Shown: in pieces, positions 12,706 to 28,220 of the stretch | Layout of the letters: every line of letters starts with the position of its first letter | Position numbering within the stretch: position 1 is the stretch's first letter | Assembly (NCBI GenBank): GCA_010093705.1 | Contig: MU006092.1 | Coordinates: 750,623-814,622, forward strand | DNA: 64,000 bases | Source of the DNA: Patellaria atrata CBS 101060 | Taxonomy: Eukaryota; Ascomycota; Dothideomycetes; Patellariales; Patellariaceae | Direction: 5' to 3' | Notes under the pieces: generated by a model | What the model was told of the DNA's origin: nothing | What the model saw: only the letters and a program-made list of their open reading frames with translations | Database searches by the model: none | Program-made: the position numbers and the translations under genes

Positions 12706-15679
12706 CTACCACAACGCACAAACCGGTTCCCTCTTCGCACAGCTAAAGCTGTCCTTGAAATTCCTCGAGTTGGCCATCGTGCCCAACACCCTCGCCCACT
12801 TCGGACTATGCGGATCCGTATAGATCCTATTGACCGCCGTCTTCGTCCTTGTCTTGCCGCACCACCAACTCGCATAACTGACGAAGAAGAGTTGTTCCTG
12901 GCTGAAGAAATCCAAGCCCGGGAGATTCTGATTCCTGCTCTCCGCATCGCGTTTCTTCCACGCCGAAAACGCCGCGCTCACACCCCCCGCATCCGCGATG
13001 TTCTCCCCTAGGGTAAGACGGCCGTTAACGTGCAGGGGTTTGCCGTCTGTGCCCTTGATGCTGAAGTTGTGGTACTGCTCGACGAAGCACTCTGCGCGGT
13101 CTTTGAAGGCGGCGACGGTGGTGTTGGTCCACCAGTCCGTGTAGTTGCCATTCTGGTCGTAGTGGCGGCCGGTGGAGTCGAAGGCATGGGAGAGCTCGTG
13201 GCCGGAGACGGAGCCGAAGGCACCGTAGCTGACGTATTGGGGGACGTTGACATCGAAGACGGGAAATTGCATTATCCCGGCTGGGAAGACGATTTCGTTG
13301 CCGGGTGGATTGTAATCTGGTAGACTTAGTATGTGGTGCTCCATGAGCCGAAATGAAAGTTGCCTTACAAGCATTTACTGTTGGAACTGTCATCCCCCTA
13401 GATGACCTAAGTTAATTGATGTTGCTGTGTGGTGAGATGACTACTTACCATTCATTCCTATCAACAGGTTTACCTAGGGCCGACCATTCACGCCTGATGT
13501 CAAATTTACTCAAGGCTACGGCATTACTAAAGTAGGAGGACGCGGATATATTGACACGCTCATAATAGGCATGGAGGGTTTTGGGGTCCATAATATCGGG
13601 ACTCTGAAGATATCCAATGTTAGAATCACAGAAAAAAGTGCCATGCAGTACTTTAAAGACCTATAATACGAACCTTAGTAGGGTATCCGATCTTCTGCAC
13701 AATGTTGTGGACCTTGCTAATTGCTAGTTCGACAACTTCATCCTCCATCCACTCAGTCCTCTTCAATGTCTCGATGAATTGCGCTTTGATGTCGGAGACG
13801 ATTTGATCACCGAATTCCTTAGCTTTGGCAGAGAATGCTTTCTCAACGAAGAATCTGCTCAAGATCCAGCCTAAGCCATTGTCAACATGGCCAACGCAGG
13901 TTCTCCATCGTTCTGGAGTCGAGTCTGGGTCCTAAACTGAATTAGCTGGGCGAGAGGTACGCAGAATCTGCACTCATACCTTTCCTTGCAACTCATTGAC
14001 AAACCTTTTGTAAGGAGTTAGAGCATCTGCTTCAACATAAGAGGAAAATTTCTGGATGGCCTTCCAAAAGAAATAGGCGTGGAGAACATCATCAGTAGTA
14101 TTGGACAGAATGTCGTTCAGATCCTTCAAATACTGAGGTGCCATAACGATAATTCGATCAGTCTCGAAACCACATGGCTCTAGGCTATCGATGAGCTTGG
14201 AGAGGCGGAGTTGAGGAGCTAAAGCATCAGCATCAGCAACAGACATCGGATTATAGTATTTCTGCTCGAAGTCAGAACTGTTCGTAAGAATTGGACATGT
14301 TGTCAAACCGTAACATCATCCCGGTCTTCCGCATCTGGGGAAGCATAAGCAAGGGCTTTCTCGAACTCTACCACACGGTGAAAAATATCACTTCCTGGAT
14401 CTAGAGGCTCTTGAAGCAATGCTGGGAGGACCTCGGAAACCACAACCTCATATTTCGCCACCAATTTATCATCGTTGTATAGCTCTTTAGCCGGTAATCC
14501 GATTCTGTATGGAGCGGAAACGGATACAGTCACCGTATCAGGATCTTTATCGTCGGGACCCGTCCCTGGGGCAACAAGGGCAGTAACATCTAATTTTGCA
14601 AGGTATTGGACCGACTTTGTGATGAACTCATGGTGATCGTCGTTAAATTCCCCGCTGGAGGATATCTGGGTCAATTCTCTAAGAATATCCTTTAATGGTG
14701 CTACTCCAACCTTCTTGATAGTATCTTCATCCAAGCAGGCATTATACGCAGCTTTGAGTTTTTTGAAATTCTCTTCATCTAGTGAACTGCTGGAACTTTC
14801 AAGCATTGCGGGCGAAAAGTACGAATGCTAGAAGGTAAATTAGAGCCGTATACAAATTATGAATCAAATAAACTCATTCCCCTTTCCATAAACTCCTCAC
14901 CTACTTAATATACACAAACTCTCAAAGGGCTCCGCGACTCTCCTGTATGCGAAGCTGATGCGTACTGAGAAGACCACTCCATAGGTAGGAGTGAACCGTA
15001 CGGACAGAAAATAAATATCGATACAACAGACTTAACGTACAGTGAGTTGCTGTTCTGCAAGTGTACAGAAAGGCGGGAATGCCATCTGAGGCCAAGATTT
15101 ATGAGTAGCCGTAATGATGAATGTAACTTACGGCCGATGTAGTCGGGTATTCAGCTTCCAGAATATGCCGTAACAGCGTCTGAGATGCCTCGAACATTTG
15201 TGTACCAGTGAAGGCGTCTCCCTGGTCAGGCCGAAGGTCATGACGCTCCCTCCATCCTCCGCAGACCAGCTCTTCAAAGTTTGTACATGGGTCGATGTTC
15301 TTATAGTTCGGTGACAGATTGTAAAGGATTTCGGAGGAAGCGTGCACACATGCAGGGGTTAGACAGACATCAGAATCTTGACTCTCGGGAGGATCTTGCA
15401 CATCTGCTCTATTTAAGTATCTACTATAAAATTGAAACGAGCTGTGGCGAACGAACCTAACGAGGGCTTGGTTTGGGGGATACGCTGCGGAAAATGAAGG
15501 AGATGAAATCCCAAAGCTATGCATAGTACTCCCGCAATCATCCTAAGAGCGAATACGCTGAAATGCCATGATTTCGATCCACTCCAGGAGCCTCGTTCAT
15601 AACCGCCTGTTGGAGTCACATATAACGGAGCCTTGTCAAGCTTCACGGATGCATTCCTACTTGGTAGCATGAGCCCCAT
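12706..15679 (-). CDS. M13-family zinc metalloendopeptidase (neprilysin/ECE-like)
   Basis: Type II membrane zinc peptidase of family M13. Eight exons, in coding order: 15679-15462, 15408-15132, 14827-14309, 14261-13980, 13931-13674, 13603-13449, 13397-13369, 13316-12706; summed length gives 782 residues. A cytoplasmic tail precedes one membrane helix (about residues 42-61). The ectodomain has the early Cys motif (DPCTNFEELVCGGW), the VNAYYNPPGNEI substrate-binding segment formed across the 29-nt exon, zinc site HELSH (619-623), third ligand and Asp in ENIAD (684-688) and the family's C-terminal CxxW (CALW). All key residues are present, so it should be active. The 304-bp intron 14828-15131 is far longer than the rest. 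The last exon is visibly more GC-rich than the 5' exons. Confidence 0.93.
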
Positions 15680-16076
15680 AGTGTTGCTTACACCCCGATA
15701 ATATATAAGGGGAATAAGCCAGGGATTCTAGGTGATGGAAATTGATGTTTAGTACGAGAACATCTGAGGTTGAAGCTGGCGGGAAGACGGCAGGCTAGGT
15801 CGTCATTGCGGAGAGAGATCCACGCTAGACCTGTTCCTAGCAATGGTCTTCGCTTGATACAGGACTTCCAAGTTAAGTTAGTGGTACAATAACTTTATCT
15901 GATCATGAAATATTCTGGATATCTATAATCATTCTCGGTGTTTAGAGCCACTTTCACGGTATATCACGGAGAAATTCGGTAGCAGAATGTTGGTCTGATC
16001 CAGAATCCCATGGATCTGTACATGTGTATGATTCGTATCTGTAACTGTCGCTTTTTGAATCTCGGAGACCAATTTC
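15680..16076. other. upstream region of the M13 peptidase gene
   Basis: No gene seen. Expected to hold the peptidase promoter, reading leftward. Confidence 0.4.
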
Positions 16077-16292
16077 ATGTCTTCAAAAATTCATGCGACT
16101 TCTAATTCCCATGTCTACTCTCCCACAGGAGACACTAAAGAAGACCACAGAAAAGCAAAAACGACTCGAGAATTCCAAACAACTGACACCAAGGGGCACC
16201 ACCAACGGGCGAAAACGACTCACGAACTCCACACAAACAACACTAGAGAGCAACACCAAAAAGCAAAACCAACGACGAAGTCCACCAGATAA
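16077..16292 (+). CDS. small basic ORF made of three 18-residue repeats
   Basis: ATG-initiated 71-codon ORF. After 18 unique residues it consists of three tandem units: DTKEDHRKAKTTREFQTT, DTKGHHQRAKTTHELHTN and a 17-residue NTREQHQKAKPTTKSTR. The period is 54 bp in DNA (units at 16131, 16185 and 16239) and the units have diverged while staying in frame. Very polar, rich in His, Lys and Thr; no signal peptide or membrane segment. It lies tail-to-tail with the gene ending at 16360. It could be a small gene, an exon of a larger one, or a decayed minisatellite. Confidence 0.35.
   Translation: MSSKIHATSNSHVYSPTGDTKEDHRKAKTTREFQTTDTKGHHQRAKTTHELHTNNTREQHQKAKPTTKSTR
16131..16289 (+). repeat. 54-bp tandem repeat, three imperfect copies
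   Basis: Copies at 16131-16184, 16185-16238 and 16239-16289 share the core gcgaaaacgact / gcaaaaacgact and the flanking pattern of codons. Divergence among copies suggests an old repeat. Confidence 0.7.
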
Positions 16293-16359
16293 CTCCACTG
16301 TGGCAGCCACGCCCAACCTCTTTACCCGCCCGTTTACTCACCTACACAACCGGAACCTC

Positions 16360-17575
16360 TCAGATTGTTGAGGATGGCGCGAACGTCTTCCTCAGCCAGC
16401 GGCTCAACCCCCCTTTCTCTACCACTGGAGCTGCATCACCAGCTCCTCTGGTCACTACCATCGCAGCACGGCGCTCCTCGGCCTGTTCGCGCAGGCCAGA
16501 TTCCTTTTGGCGGCTAGCCGCAGAGCGGCCTCCCTTGCTTGATTGCAAGGGGCGAGCGACACCTGGAAGTATGGCCCCGGAGGGCGTTGCGGAAGCCGTC
16601 GGTGACTCACGACGGAGAGAAAGTGAGCGGTAGGGACGGGACGTTGTCGGTGGCGTGGAAGGTGTGCCATCATCTTCCCGAGTCTCGAGCACCGTTTCGC
16701 CGGTGCAGAACACTGCGCGATCCGGGTCGTACTCGTACACCGAAGCTAACCCAGAAACCACACCAGATGGGTCAGATGAGGCCTGGACCTCACCGGATAC
16801 CCGCCTGAGCGGAGTCTGGGCCAGCATGACCGCGCCACGTTTACCTGCCGCTGTGGAGGGGGCACTAGCACGCAGGGGTTGAACCACTGGGCGAGTTGTC
16901 GCTAAGAGGTTCGGCATGGATGCGAACGGATTTGGCATCCTGTGCAGGCTTTTGACAAGCCCCGATACTGGATGGGAGCTAAGGGCGGCCTGAAGGGACC
17001 CTACTCCCGAACCGAAACGTCCGAAAGGTACGTTCGGTAGATACCGGAGGCTCCACTCCTGATATACTTTACCCAGTATCGGGTAATGGGCAAAGAGGTT
17101 GTTTGCGATCTGCATTTCAACCTCGTACTCGGGTACAATGACCCTCTTTTCGCAGGCAAGGAACACCTCCAGAGGGTTCTTCAATTGCCTTTTACCCTTG
17201 GGGAACACCTCGTTTTCCATCAGCTCTGTATTTTCTTGTACCATCCGGACAAAAGCCGGATTTCTTTGTCTACGGCCATATTCAATATTCATACGGAAAG
17301 TCTCCAACCCTAGGGTGTTGGGGTCCATATTGGCGACCCGACCCATATCGAGGGTCTTTTTTGGGATTTTAGGCCCAGAGAGTTGTGGTAGTGATGGCGA
17401 TCTGTACTGTACAGAAGTTTTAGTACTGCTATTCGCATTTCGAATGACTGTGCGGATTTGAGAAGAATGTGTGGATACGTACTGGCGCAAGTCTTGAGCT
17501 TGCTTCTTGCTCTTCAGGAATTCCTGGAAGAGGCTTTTCTGGTCTGGGTGCAGCTGCTCCTTTTCGTGGAGCCAT
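16360..17575 (-). CDS. hypothetical protein, basic and low-complexity C-terminal half
   Basis: Two exons in coding order, 17575-17483 and 17406-16360, giving 379 residues. The 76-bp intron has GTACGT, a TACTAAA branch site and GTACAG. Its removal joins MAPRKGAAAPRPEKPLPGIP... to YRSPSLPQLSGPKIP in phase. The longer open frame that runs through the intron starts only at a TTG, so I rejected it. Residues about 55-150 look folded (ETFRMNIEYGRRQRNPAFVRM, LYNNLFAHYPILG-like segments) and mention of a moderate domain is warranted, but I do not recognise the family. The remainder is Ser/Pro/Arg-rich and ends in a basic stretch (SRWLRKTFAP). Function unknown. Confidence 0.7.
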
Positions 17576-19398
17576 TGTGATGGTGGTATTGAAGATTTTT
17601 GATTGATGATGATTGTATGTGAGAATTGTGAGACGCGCGCGAAGAGGTGCTTGATGCAAAGCAGAGGTTCTGCTTTGGTTGTGGTTGATTCTGTCGGGCG
17701 CGGTGATGTGTTAGAAGAAAGAAGGTGAGAGAGTACTGTTGTTTTGAAATAATATTAGCTTGCCGCACTTAAGCGAAGAGCAAGTTAGGTGAAGGAAATA
17801 ATTCCAGGCAACTAACCTAGGTCAGATGAATCTGCAGGAAACGTAACAATTTGGTGAAGCATGATTATGAATGAGATCTTGAGTGAAGGAAGTCGCTGAC
17901 AAAGCGAAGGCAACTTTTTCCATGACAAACGGATTTCATACAACCTGAATGGGATCTTTATTGACGCTTTAGCACCGAGAATATCCCTGAGAATAGGAGA
18001 GGACATTCCTCGATCAAAGGTCAAAGGTCAACCGGGGTATGCACCTGGGATACTAATCGACTCCTTTAAGGGGGTCTTCAGACTTCACAAAATAACCTGT
18101 GTGACGGTCCAACAGGTCAATGAACAGAAAAATAAGTACAAGCACTGAATATATTCAAAGAAGTTTTTTTTGTCTTGTTTGAACGGAATATCGTGTCTTT
18201 TGAAGACGTAACAAGGAGAATTTGGAATAAGAAGTATGGAAGATACCTCTATATCAACTATTATGATATACCTACTTTAATTTTGCTTCGCCACTCTGAC
18301 TCAAAAAGCATACATTCTTCAAGACACCTATGACTGGGTAACTCCCATCCAAGGAGTCGGAACAAATCCCTTGACTGTTCTCAAAAATTAAGCTGACAGA
18401 CACCCCAAAACTTCTACTAGTGCCATAATTGGCACTTTTCAGTTCCTCTACGCTTCCTATACTCTGTTCAGTGTACATTCATACCTAGCCCTAGATAGTA
18501 GTAACTGAGATTTGTACGCTATACGCCTTGTACAATTTATAGTCCATTGTACAATCTGATCCTGTACGTACGATAGGTCCAGTGAACAGTTTCAAGAGCA
18601 AGCGTATAGTGACCTCGAAGTAAAACGACAAGAGAAAAGGGTAAATTGGCATGGGAACAGAACAGTATCCAGTCGAAGTATTATCGCACCTCAGTTGCAG
18701 CTGGTATACTCTGGCTCTGGTGCAAGTATTGAATAACTGCTGGGAAACTTCAATTCCGCTGTATCAACCAAGACTTACTGTCTGTATGATCAGGAAAATG
18801 GACGGTGTGGTGGCTTTAATTGTACATTTTCGTATTTCGTATATCTTTCCTGTACAGAAAAGTTCGAGACCAGTATGACAGTAACCGTACAGAAGGATGA
18901 AAAGTATCACGATGCAAAAGGGATAACATCATATTGGAATATCAAGTAGATAAAGATGTCAGATATTGAAGGGATGAGATGAGGTTGAAGTTGAAGTCTC
19001 TTAGTCATCTGGCTTCGAAACTGTTGCATGCTGATTGGCCATGCAACGAAGCTCTCCCTTCAGATGTGTCCACTGAAACCCAAAGGCTCTTCTTCACTGA
19101 GTCTTTCTCATATTTTTTCTTTCCCATTTTTATACTGATCCTTCATTGTCAATTCACTGTCAATATCAGCCGTCGTTCATAATACCCTGTACTATTCCGT
19201 GACTCTACGTCAATCCCCTCATCTTCGCCGAGCGCCACTAGAAATTTACGCCACCATATAAACAAATTCCCTCGAACCCCCTCTTTAGCATCCAAAACAC
19301 CAAAGAGCTCGATATAAGATTCCTACTCCGCGTCACCCAGTCCTAAGAGATTCTCTAGCCTGTTACTTCTCGGACCACCATTCAATCTCACCTCCATC
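17576..19398. other. 1.8-kb spacer between divergent genes
   Basis: Head-to-head promoter space for the hypothetical gene on the minus strand and HEM2 on the plus strand. A tract at about 18510-18900 is rich in TGTAC words, including two copies of the palindrome attgtacaat. An inverted CCAAT (gattggcc) lies near 19031. No supportable coding sequence. Confidence 0.45.
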
Positions 19399-20585
<1,187 letters not shown>

Positions 20586-20979
20586 GGAGTTCGATGGCCT
20601 ATGATTAGGGTTACAGGCTCGCATGGGATTGTCTTCAAACGGTATCATGCTCTAGTGAATAGGTAAAGGGGAACTCTCGGCAATCTCATTCTACTTCCGG
20701 CGTCTGGGGCGAAAAAGGAAAAAGTATTTATTTATGTCTCGTCCATACTGTACATGATTTCACGAAGATATACATCATTAAGTCACGAATCTCAGGCAAA
20801 AATTACAAATTATGATTTTAACGATTTTATTTCTTTTCACATGTCATATGCTCCCTAGGTTTATGAATTTAGATCTAGGAGACAATAGCCCGCCAAATCG
20901 CTAATACAAAGAACATCAAGTACCAGCAGTGACCATAAAAAACGTTCCTCGAGCTCTTCTGCACCAGCGAAGATTTTCC
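20586..20979. other. convergent 3' region, HEM2 / SEC23
   Basis: Spacer between convergent genes; AT-rich, with no ORF worth naming. Expected to contain both polyadenylation regions. Confidence 0.5.
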
Positions 20980-23616
<2,637 letters not shown>

Positions 23617-24406
23617 GGTTGACAGGTGTTTGAGGAAATGGGGTAAAGCAGGGTTGAGAAGTGTTGATATGGACCTTGAACTTGGAAGCTCCAAGGACAG
23701 GTTGCGAGTAAAGTTCAGCGAGGGACAGGTGTTCAGTAAGATGGATGGGCGATTCGAAAATGCCTGAGATCTTCTAGAAAGAAGAGTAGTAATGGTAATG
23801 CCTGGTGCAGGCGTCCCGTAAATATGCTATGAACTGTTGGTTGTCTGAGGATCTTTGAGCGCACACATACAGCATCCTCGGAAGGCCAGATTTGGCTGGG
23901 CAGAGTGTTCCGAATAGGGAAGGCGTAAAAGCTTGGGTATAAAAATCGTAAAACTCAAAGCCAACCTCCCTTCTTTTTCTTTAGACAAACCGCCAGCAAA
24001 GCACATTACTTACGGCAGATTGGATCCTCAATATCTAAACTGTTTTCGCGCTGAGCGTAGAGAAAATTCAACCCGTTGCTGGGCGCCTGAATTCGAAGGA
24101 TCGTTCCGATCTTCTTGAGACTTCAGGAATCAGCTGAGGTCACATCTATTCCTAGGACACGCAATGATGCTATACATTCATCTAGACAATCTCTGAATTT
24201 ACTAGATGTTATATAGCTACAATCTCGCCATAGGAACGTTTCATCGCTCGTGTATAACTTGCCTTTAGTCAGCATACTGTAGATGCAAGAATACCATAGC
24301 ACTCTATCCAGATAAGACCGTAAGGGGATGTATGCCCAGTCATAGATCATAAACACATATGGATATACTTTTCAAATATGTTCAAGAATGTAATATATCA
24401 ACACAT
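23617..24406. other. SEC23 upstream region
   Basis: Lies between the SEC23 start and the 3' end of the thiolase gene, both on the minus strand. No gene seen; small ORFs only. Confidence 0.45.
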
Positions 24407-25834
24407 TTAAAACCTCGCCTCCACCTTCTCCTCAGTATCCTGCAGTGCCCACTCACTCCTCGCCTTCTTACTCCTCACCTCCGCTACCTGTGCCTTTGTA
24501 AACCCCTTCGCAACCACGGCCGGATTGTATCCGAGACCTGTGATCTTCGCAATCTCCTCATCACTGAGCTTCGAGTTAGCCTCGCCATCTGCCCGCTTAT
24601 ACACTGAGCAAACTACAGCACCGCCAAGGCCAAGGTTGTGCTGGAGTGCAGCAGTAGTACCATCGACCAGTCTGTTGTTAGCCCAACCACGCAGATGCCA
24701 CACTAACTCGGCGCACTGGGCAATACCAGACGCTCCGAGTGGATGACCTTTGCTGATAAGACCACCTGAAGGGTTGATAACCATCTTGCCACCATAGGTA
24801 ATGTCACCCTTCCTTACCATCTCGTGTGCTTTGCCTGGTTCACACAGACCCAAGGCGTCGATTGTTACCATCTCGTTTGCAGAGAAACAGTCGTGTAGCT
24901 CACAGACCTTGATCTCAGATGGGGATACCTTTGCTTCCTCTAGGGCAGTTTTAGCGGCGTATTTGGTCATGTCATATCCCACAAGGTCCATAGCACTCTT
25001 GCTGAAAAGCTTAGGGCTGTCGGTAGCAAGGCATTGGCCTGCGATCAAGACCGCTTGGGATCTGAGTTCCGGTCTGGAGTTGAGGAAGGCTTCTGAAACG
25101 AGGACAGCGGCAGCAGCACCATCGGAGGTGGGGCAGCATTGCAGCTTGGTAAGGGGTTCGTGGATCATAGGTGACTTCATAATCTCCTCAAGAGTATACT
25201 CTTGTTGGAATTGGGAGTAAGGGTTACGTTTCGAGTGCTCATGGTTAATACGGCCAATTTCTGCGAAGTCCTCCATTTTGGCACCATACCTAAGTTTTTC
25301 AGGTTAAGAAATATCCATACGCTGTTTTGGTTGAACTTACTTCTCCATGTATTCTCTACCGGCATTACCAAATAGTTGAGCAGCACCAGGAGCGTTTGTG
25401 ACACCCCTGGTCTCCTCCATGAGCCTATTTGTAGTCTCAGTCGGATTCGACCGATCTTGGAAGAAGGTTTGCAAAGAACCCGGAAACATCTTTTCGAATC
25501 CAACTACTAAGACAACGTCTGAAGCACCGTGTGCAATGAAGTTCCTGCCCATGAAGATACCAGTAGAGCCCGTGGAGCAGTTGTTGTTGACATTATAGAT
25601 CGGAATCTGGGTCATGCCGAACTGGTAGAATACTCGCTGCCCGCATGTGCTGTCTCCATAGCAATAGCATGCTACACCTTGATCGACGTCGTCGTAGTTG
25701 ATGTGTGCGTCCAGCATAGCCTTGATACCAGCTTCGAAACCGAGTTCATGATAATCCACTTTGCCTCGGGGTTTAATAAACTTGGTCATTCCAACGCCTA
25801 AGACGTATACGGGCTTTCCTTGCTTCTTAACCAT
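24407..25834 (-). CDS. SCP2-type (sterol carrier protein x) thiolase
   Basis: Thiolase that cleaves or forms 3-ketoacyl-CoA; relatives act in peroxisomal beta-oxidation. Exons 25834-25341 and 25289-24407, 458 residues, with a 51-bp intron (GTAAGT...CTTAG) that joins MEK to YGAKMEDF. The nucleophilic cysteine is in NNNCSTGSTG (C86). A catalytic histidine lies in LHDCFSANE and the closing motif is NPSGGLISKGHPLGASG. No fused C-terminal SCP2 lipid-binding domain is present; the chain ends shortly after a charged helix with the tripeptide ARF. That resembles a weak type-1 peroxisomal signal, so peroxisomal location is likely but not proven from this sequence alone. The family call is strong, the substrate chain type is not determined. 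Confidence 0.92.
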
Positions 25835-26969
25835 CTTGTTGGTTATGTCTGATCTGTTTTTTATGTTTCAATATAGTTTGTTGAATGATATAGACCCCAG
25901 GTGGCGATGAGGGTTGAGTACCAAAACCAGTCAAGCAAAGCAGTAATATACTCGAGTAATTATTCTTTGCTGGTATCAAGTGAGCAGGATGGGGTTATTT
26001 GATGTGAAGGTCAGTAAGATATCTTCTCTCTGCTCACTTCGATCCTTTAAAATATAGCGGAGGGTCATCGAATATCCTATATCTGGGGTAGGCAGTAATG
26101 CGGGGACCTCGGTATGGATATGATTGGTGTACAGACAACCTTGGAACTCTTTCGGTAAACCATTCCCAGCACGGCCCTATTTCGAACCATTAGATGCCGA
26201 GTCCCTCTATACATGCACGACATAAATCTTATTCGAAACGAGATCGTTCGGTTGAGTCATAAAATAATGGTGTCGGCCTCGGTGGAAAGAGAGAATCGAG
26301 AGCATCAGGTTGTTTGGAGAAGGTCTGTCTAGATGTTGATCGCACTGAAAGACTACCTTAATAAAACACAGTGGTAGCCATACCTTCTTATTCGGTCGTC
26401 ACTTCAGGAATGACCTGTGTACTAGTACCATAACGTTAATATTAGAGTTATATGTAGGCTACTTATTCGTCTGACACATTCTGTCGTACCTTGTCAAAAG
26501 CTGGTCCCCGGGTTTTGGATGTGCTCTTACTTTTGTATCTTGACTGTAGTAATTGTTCGGATTACTGAGTAGAGTGAGAAATAGTTATGTACACCGTAGA
26601 TTACCGTCTACACGTCTATACCATTCCCCTAAAAGTGTCCTCTAAATCTATGCATCCCCTTCGTTTTGATGCCATCCCATCAGAAGGTGGATATTGAACG
26701 CCACCCAATGCATACTTAACAGAGAACACCGACGGAAAACGCCCCGATCCAAGATCCTGTTTAGAACGCCTCATAAAATAACATGAATGATTCGCTTGAA
26801 CGCAGAAATCAGAAAAAGTGTCGTAAGAGTGCTGAGTTTGAGTTTGTCGAGGTATCCGTAAGAAAAAATGAAGTCCACCCCGTTCCAAAGAGGGACCAGC
26901 CGTCGAGAAGGAACTCTTCTCAGGACTTTTCTTGAGATCAAAGGTTTGTGCCGGTCGGTAGACATTCCG
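25835..26969. other. thiolase upstream region
   Basis: Spacer between two minus-strand genes, holding the thiolase promoter and the UPS2 3' end. No supportable gene. Confidence 0.45.
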
Positions 26970-27597
26970 TCATATCCTGGCTTCCTGGAGTCGGCGAAGT
27001 TCTCTTTCCTGAGCAAAAACCCTTCTGCTCATTTCGAGAACCATCTCGAACCCTTCTTTTCCCTTGACAGCATTTTGTTTGAATCTCTCTACCGTGAATT
27101 CCTCGATGCTGTTCTTCACTTTCTGCCAACCGCCACAAAGAGCTGTTATTCTAGCGTGCTGCTCGAATTTCGTTCGCCCTAACGGGTTTGAAGAAGCGGG
27201 ACTGTAGACGCAAGTCTCACGAACTGATAACAAATTCGAGAATGTCATATTTGTCGAACACATGGTAACCTTTTTATTTCTTGGGTCCACGTAGGATGTC
27301 TCGTAGACCATTGAAGTGTCTTGGCCGCCGAGAAAACTGTTTAGCCACTGAGGTGCTGATTGTTTGCACGTAATGAGACGTTCGGTTCGTAGCTTAAGAT
27401 GATTTGAGCGTTTTATCAATGAAAATGATGCAGAAGATACTTACGATGCCCGAAATAGGGTCAACCGTCCGGGATAGCGTATCAACGGCGATAACGTGCG
27501 GCGTCTTTTCATTCCAAGGCCCATACTTCTGCCAATTCGCGGCAGATACCTCTTCCCAGGAGTAATCGAACTCAGTCGAGGTCGCGAAGAATTTCAT
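26970..27597 (-). CDS. UPS2: PRELI/MSF1-domain intermembrane-space lipid transfer protein, Ups2-like
   Basis: Members form a complex with Mdm35 in the mitochondrial intermembrane space and carry phospholipid between the membranes; the Ups2 branch moves phosphatidylserine. Exons 27597-27445 and 27392-26970, 191 residues. The 52-bp intron has GTAAGT and CTTAAG. The sequence is closer to Ups2 than Ups1: VSAANWQKY near the start, [19 protein letters not shown] directly after the intron, and [18 protein letters not shown]. One PRELI domain fills almost the whole protein and no cleavable presequence is evident, as usual for this family. It is divergently arranged with SAR1. Family call is strong; assignment to the Ups2 branch is by visible motif similarity. 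Confidence 0.88.
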
Positions 27598-28220
27598 TGT
27601 GTCGTGTGTGGATGTCGTGTGCTTAGACGGACGACGGGATGGGAATAGAATAGAAAAGTTGGCGGTGTCGTGCGTGAAAGAAAAGAACCGTTTCTTCCGA
27701 TCTCGCTTTGACCGCTGATAAAATCAAAGGACGCCTCTCTCTCCTCTCTCCAAACTGGCAATAAAGCAGGCGGATGAAGAGGAAAAGGATAGATACTTTT
27801 AGATGACTTCCAGAGGATGTGGAAGAATTTTGAATTGAAGAAAGTAGGACTAGTAGATGAAAAAATGCCAAAATGGAAGTGCCCTGGCTAGCAGGACTTT
27901 CTCCGGGAGCAGATGCACCACCAAGATTTTCTACCTAGCGCACGATTTGGGCCGGCCTGGTCTCCGTGTTTTCTCGCCAAACTTTTATCTGTTCCCGTTT
28001 CCCTTGCCAACTAAGTTCTGGCCAATCATGACATCAGAACGCATGACTAAGACCACCTCATACTGTACTCGTAACATTGCTCGTGCTTCATAGCTGTCTT
28101 CAACGAAGTCTGCTACCAAGTCAGAGGACTCCTACTATCTACCTGTCCACACACCTTCAAGCTCCTCACTTACCGTCTAATCTCTTCTATCTTTTCCGAG
28201 TCTCAGGACGACCTCACAAA
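27598..28220. promoter_or_regulatory. divergent promoter region UPS2 / SAR1
   Basis: Head-to-head intergenic of 623 bp. It includes a CCAAT box (gccaatcatg, CCAAT at 28022-28026) directly followed by TGACATCA, about 195 bp before the SAR1 start codon. Assignment to either gene is inference. Confidence 0.4.

Noticed and set aside
12613-13323. Plus-strand ORFs (132 and 97 codons) across the end of the M13 gene
   Set aside because: They are antisense to the exon that carries the HELSH zinc site, which is clearly the coding strand.
17407-17490. Extended frame for the 16.4-kb hypothetical gene starting at 17490
   Set aside because: It starts at TTG and its first residues fall in a consensus 76-bp intron; the spliced model has a proper ATG.
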